A stretch of DNA of 60,000 nt from Liolophura sinensis (taxonomy: Eukaryota; Mollusca; Polyplacophora; Chitonida; Chitonidae). The translations under genes and the position numbers were made by a program. Of the stretch, positions 58,326 through 60,000 are shown piece by piece. The stretch lies in assembly GCF_032854445.1 (NCBI RefSeq), contig NC_088302.1:22581788-22641787 (forward strand), read 5' to 3'. How positions within the stretch are numbered: the first letter of the stretch is position 1; the number at the start of each line of letters is the position of its first letter. Below the pieces are notes generated by a model. It searched no databases. It worked only from the letters and a program-made list of their open reading frames with translations, and had not been told where the DNA came from.

Positions 58326-60000
58326 GTGAGTTTTCTAGACATTTTATTCACCTGTGTTTTTTGTTTTGTTTTGTTGTTTTTTTTTTATTTTACCTGCTTA
58401 TCAGGTAAGTTTACTGGGGCACCAAAAACTCTTCTAAGCTCATTGTCTCCTTTGTGTCAGATTTTAGGAGAAAATCCATCCAACTAAGATTAATAGTATT
58501 TTTTAACCTTGTGACTGTCGCATGTTTTAATCGTGTACATCTTTAACATGTACACACTCGTATCAGGACTGCTCTCCAAGCCTTTTCTTGTCTGGTGAAG
58601 GAATAAGGGTGAAGACCTGCTGCACTTGATTATGGTCCCTGTTTACCCTTTAAACATAGTATATTAGGTTGAAGAGCATAATTTCATGGAAAGACCCCAG
58701 TCATTTTCTTCTGATTGAGAAGTAGAAAGCTTCTTGTTCTCCTAGAAAATTAATGCGATTTGAAAAGGGAAAGGCTGAGGATGTATGGTATGTTTGTGCA
58801 CAGAGCTTTTCAGCCTCTGGTTTGGAGAGTAGTGATTACTCAGGTGTGGTGGTCACCTGATAACTAGTACGCACAGGAAAGTAGTTCCTCATTGCCCACA
58901 CGATCCTGCTTCTGTCTAACCTGATTAAGTCTCCAGTAGGGGGAAAAAGTAAAATGACTTGGACAAGGAAGGGATGGCATTGTCCATATGCCTGGTAATC
59001 TTCTCTTTGAACCGGCTGTTGGGGAAATGTCTTTCTGGTCACGGAATTGATTTTTTTGCCGGCACAATAAGCAAGTGCATGTGGGGCTGCTTTGTGCTAC
59101 GGGAAATCCAAAGGTAATATCTTCCTGAATAAACCTTAGACAGTGTGGAGGAGCTGATTATGTCTAGGGTGTGGTTCACGCAGGTACAGAGCCTTAGATG
59201 AGCAGGTATTACCTGGATGGAGGATACAGTAGCTGTAACTTGTACAGTGTAACCGCCTGGCACAGCTGCATGTATCCTTCCATGTAAATGTTCCCAAGAC
59301 AGAAAGGTTGATCATGTATCTGCATAAGAGATACGTGTACAGCAGCTTGCATAGTATGTCAATGCATAGAATATACATGCCTACATGTAAATGTAAACAT
59401 ATAAGTGCTTGCAAACAAAACATGTACCTCTGGCAGCCTGCTTTAAAAAATAACTACATTTACAAAAAGCAGATGCGTTTACAAAGAGATATACCTGCAG
59501 TATATGCAGGTAAAATGTACTGATTTTCGATACTGTAGCATTGAAACAGCATTCTACAGGATAACAGGCAGTACCAAGATTTTGTAGCCCACAGATGGTG
59601 CAGGCACATTTATGCGTTATCAGTACATGTGCATGCATTTTATGTACATCTAGATTTGCATTTGTATGGAACATGTGTGTTAACAGTATGTATGCACAGA
59701 AAACCACTTTCTCTCCTGTCATTCTTCCACATAAGATAGGCCAACTCAGACTTGGCATTTCCATGACCAGAATCTTCAGTGTAAAAGCTTGTACAAGTAT
59801 AAGATTCCACAGTTTATCTTGATACAGAGAAACTTTCTGTGTTTTTTTTTTTAAATGCACCTGGATTTATGTTGTTCAATCTCCTTCCGCCTTAACAAAG
59901 GTGGCTCTGGAATGCTAATCTGTTTTATTAGGAGTGTAAATTACATGCTGTTCTAGATATTACAGTTACATTGTACCTGTGCATGGAGAGATAGTTTGAG
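58326..60000 (+). other. Probable intron after exon B, no coding exon seen
   Basis: Runs from the GTGAGT donor to the window end. Several CACCTG E-boxes and TACATGTA palindromes are present. No acceptor-bounded coding segment was recognised. Confidence 0.4.

Overview
The window is animal nuclear DNA, AT-rich and gene-poor, with spliced genes and many short repeats. The organism is most likely a mollusc. Three things suggest this: about a dozen copies of a tRNA-headed SINE whose 3' end runs into a fixed tail (ATATTCTTGAGTACGGCG, then AACACCAATCAAATAAAT); a great excess of the palindrome TACATGTA; and AAGGGAGATAA-type motifs. A bivalve is my best guess. I cannot name a species.

Layout. (1) Positions 1-9754, + strand: the 3' half of an endophilin-A gene, with the end of the BAR domain, a linker, an 18-nt candidate microexon and a C-terminal SH3 exon. 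The first BAR exons lie left of the window. Its introns hold a hairpin element, SINEs, minisatellites and a dispersed repeat. A long AT-rich stretch, probably 3' UTR, follows to about 12.4 kb. (2) Positions 12.4-18.7 kb: intergenic, with hairpin elements and SINEs. (3) Positions 18703-21360, - strand: a complete two-exon DET1 coding region of 560 residues, convergent with endophilin. A 5' UTR splice acceptor lies upstream, and promoter-like motifs lie at 23.0-24.0 kb. (4) Positions 24-49 kb: no gene recognised. It holds a decayed mariner transposase, SINEs, minisatellites and balanced-composition blocks that resemble conserved non-coding DNA. (5) Positions 49.1-60 kb: two short candidate first coding exons on the + strand, at 49522 and 58283. 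Both have strong start contexts and end in the same phase at a GTGAG donor. They look like alternative starts of one gene whose body lies right of 60 kb. A 56-bp minisatellite and an unusual density of CAGGTG/CACCTG E-boxes lie between them.

Endophilin (membrane curvature and endocytosis) and DET1 (a CUL4-DDB1 ubiquitin ligase adaptor) are not known to work together, so their adjacency is probably incidental. I found no operon, CRISPR array, rRNA or intact tRNA gene. I also found no clearly new biological system. The observations most worth testing are the endophilin microexon, the paired alternative first exons, the SINE families with different heads on a shared tail, and several unnamed hairpin or dispersed elements.
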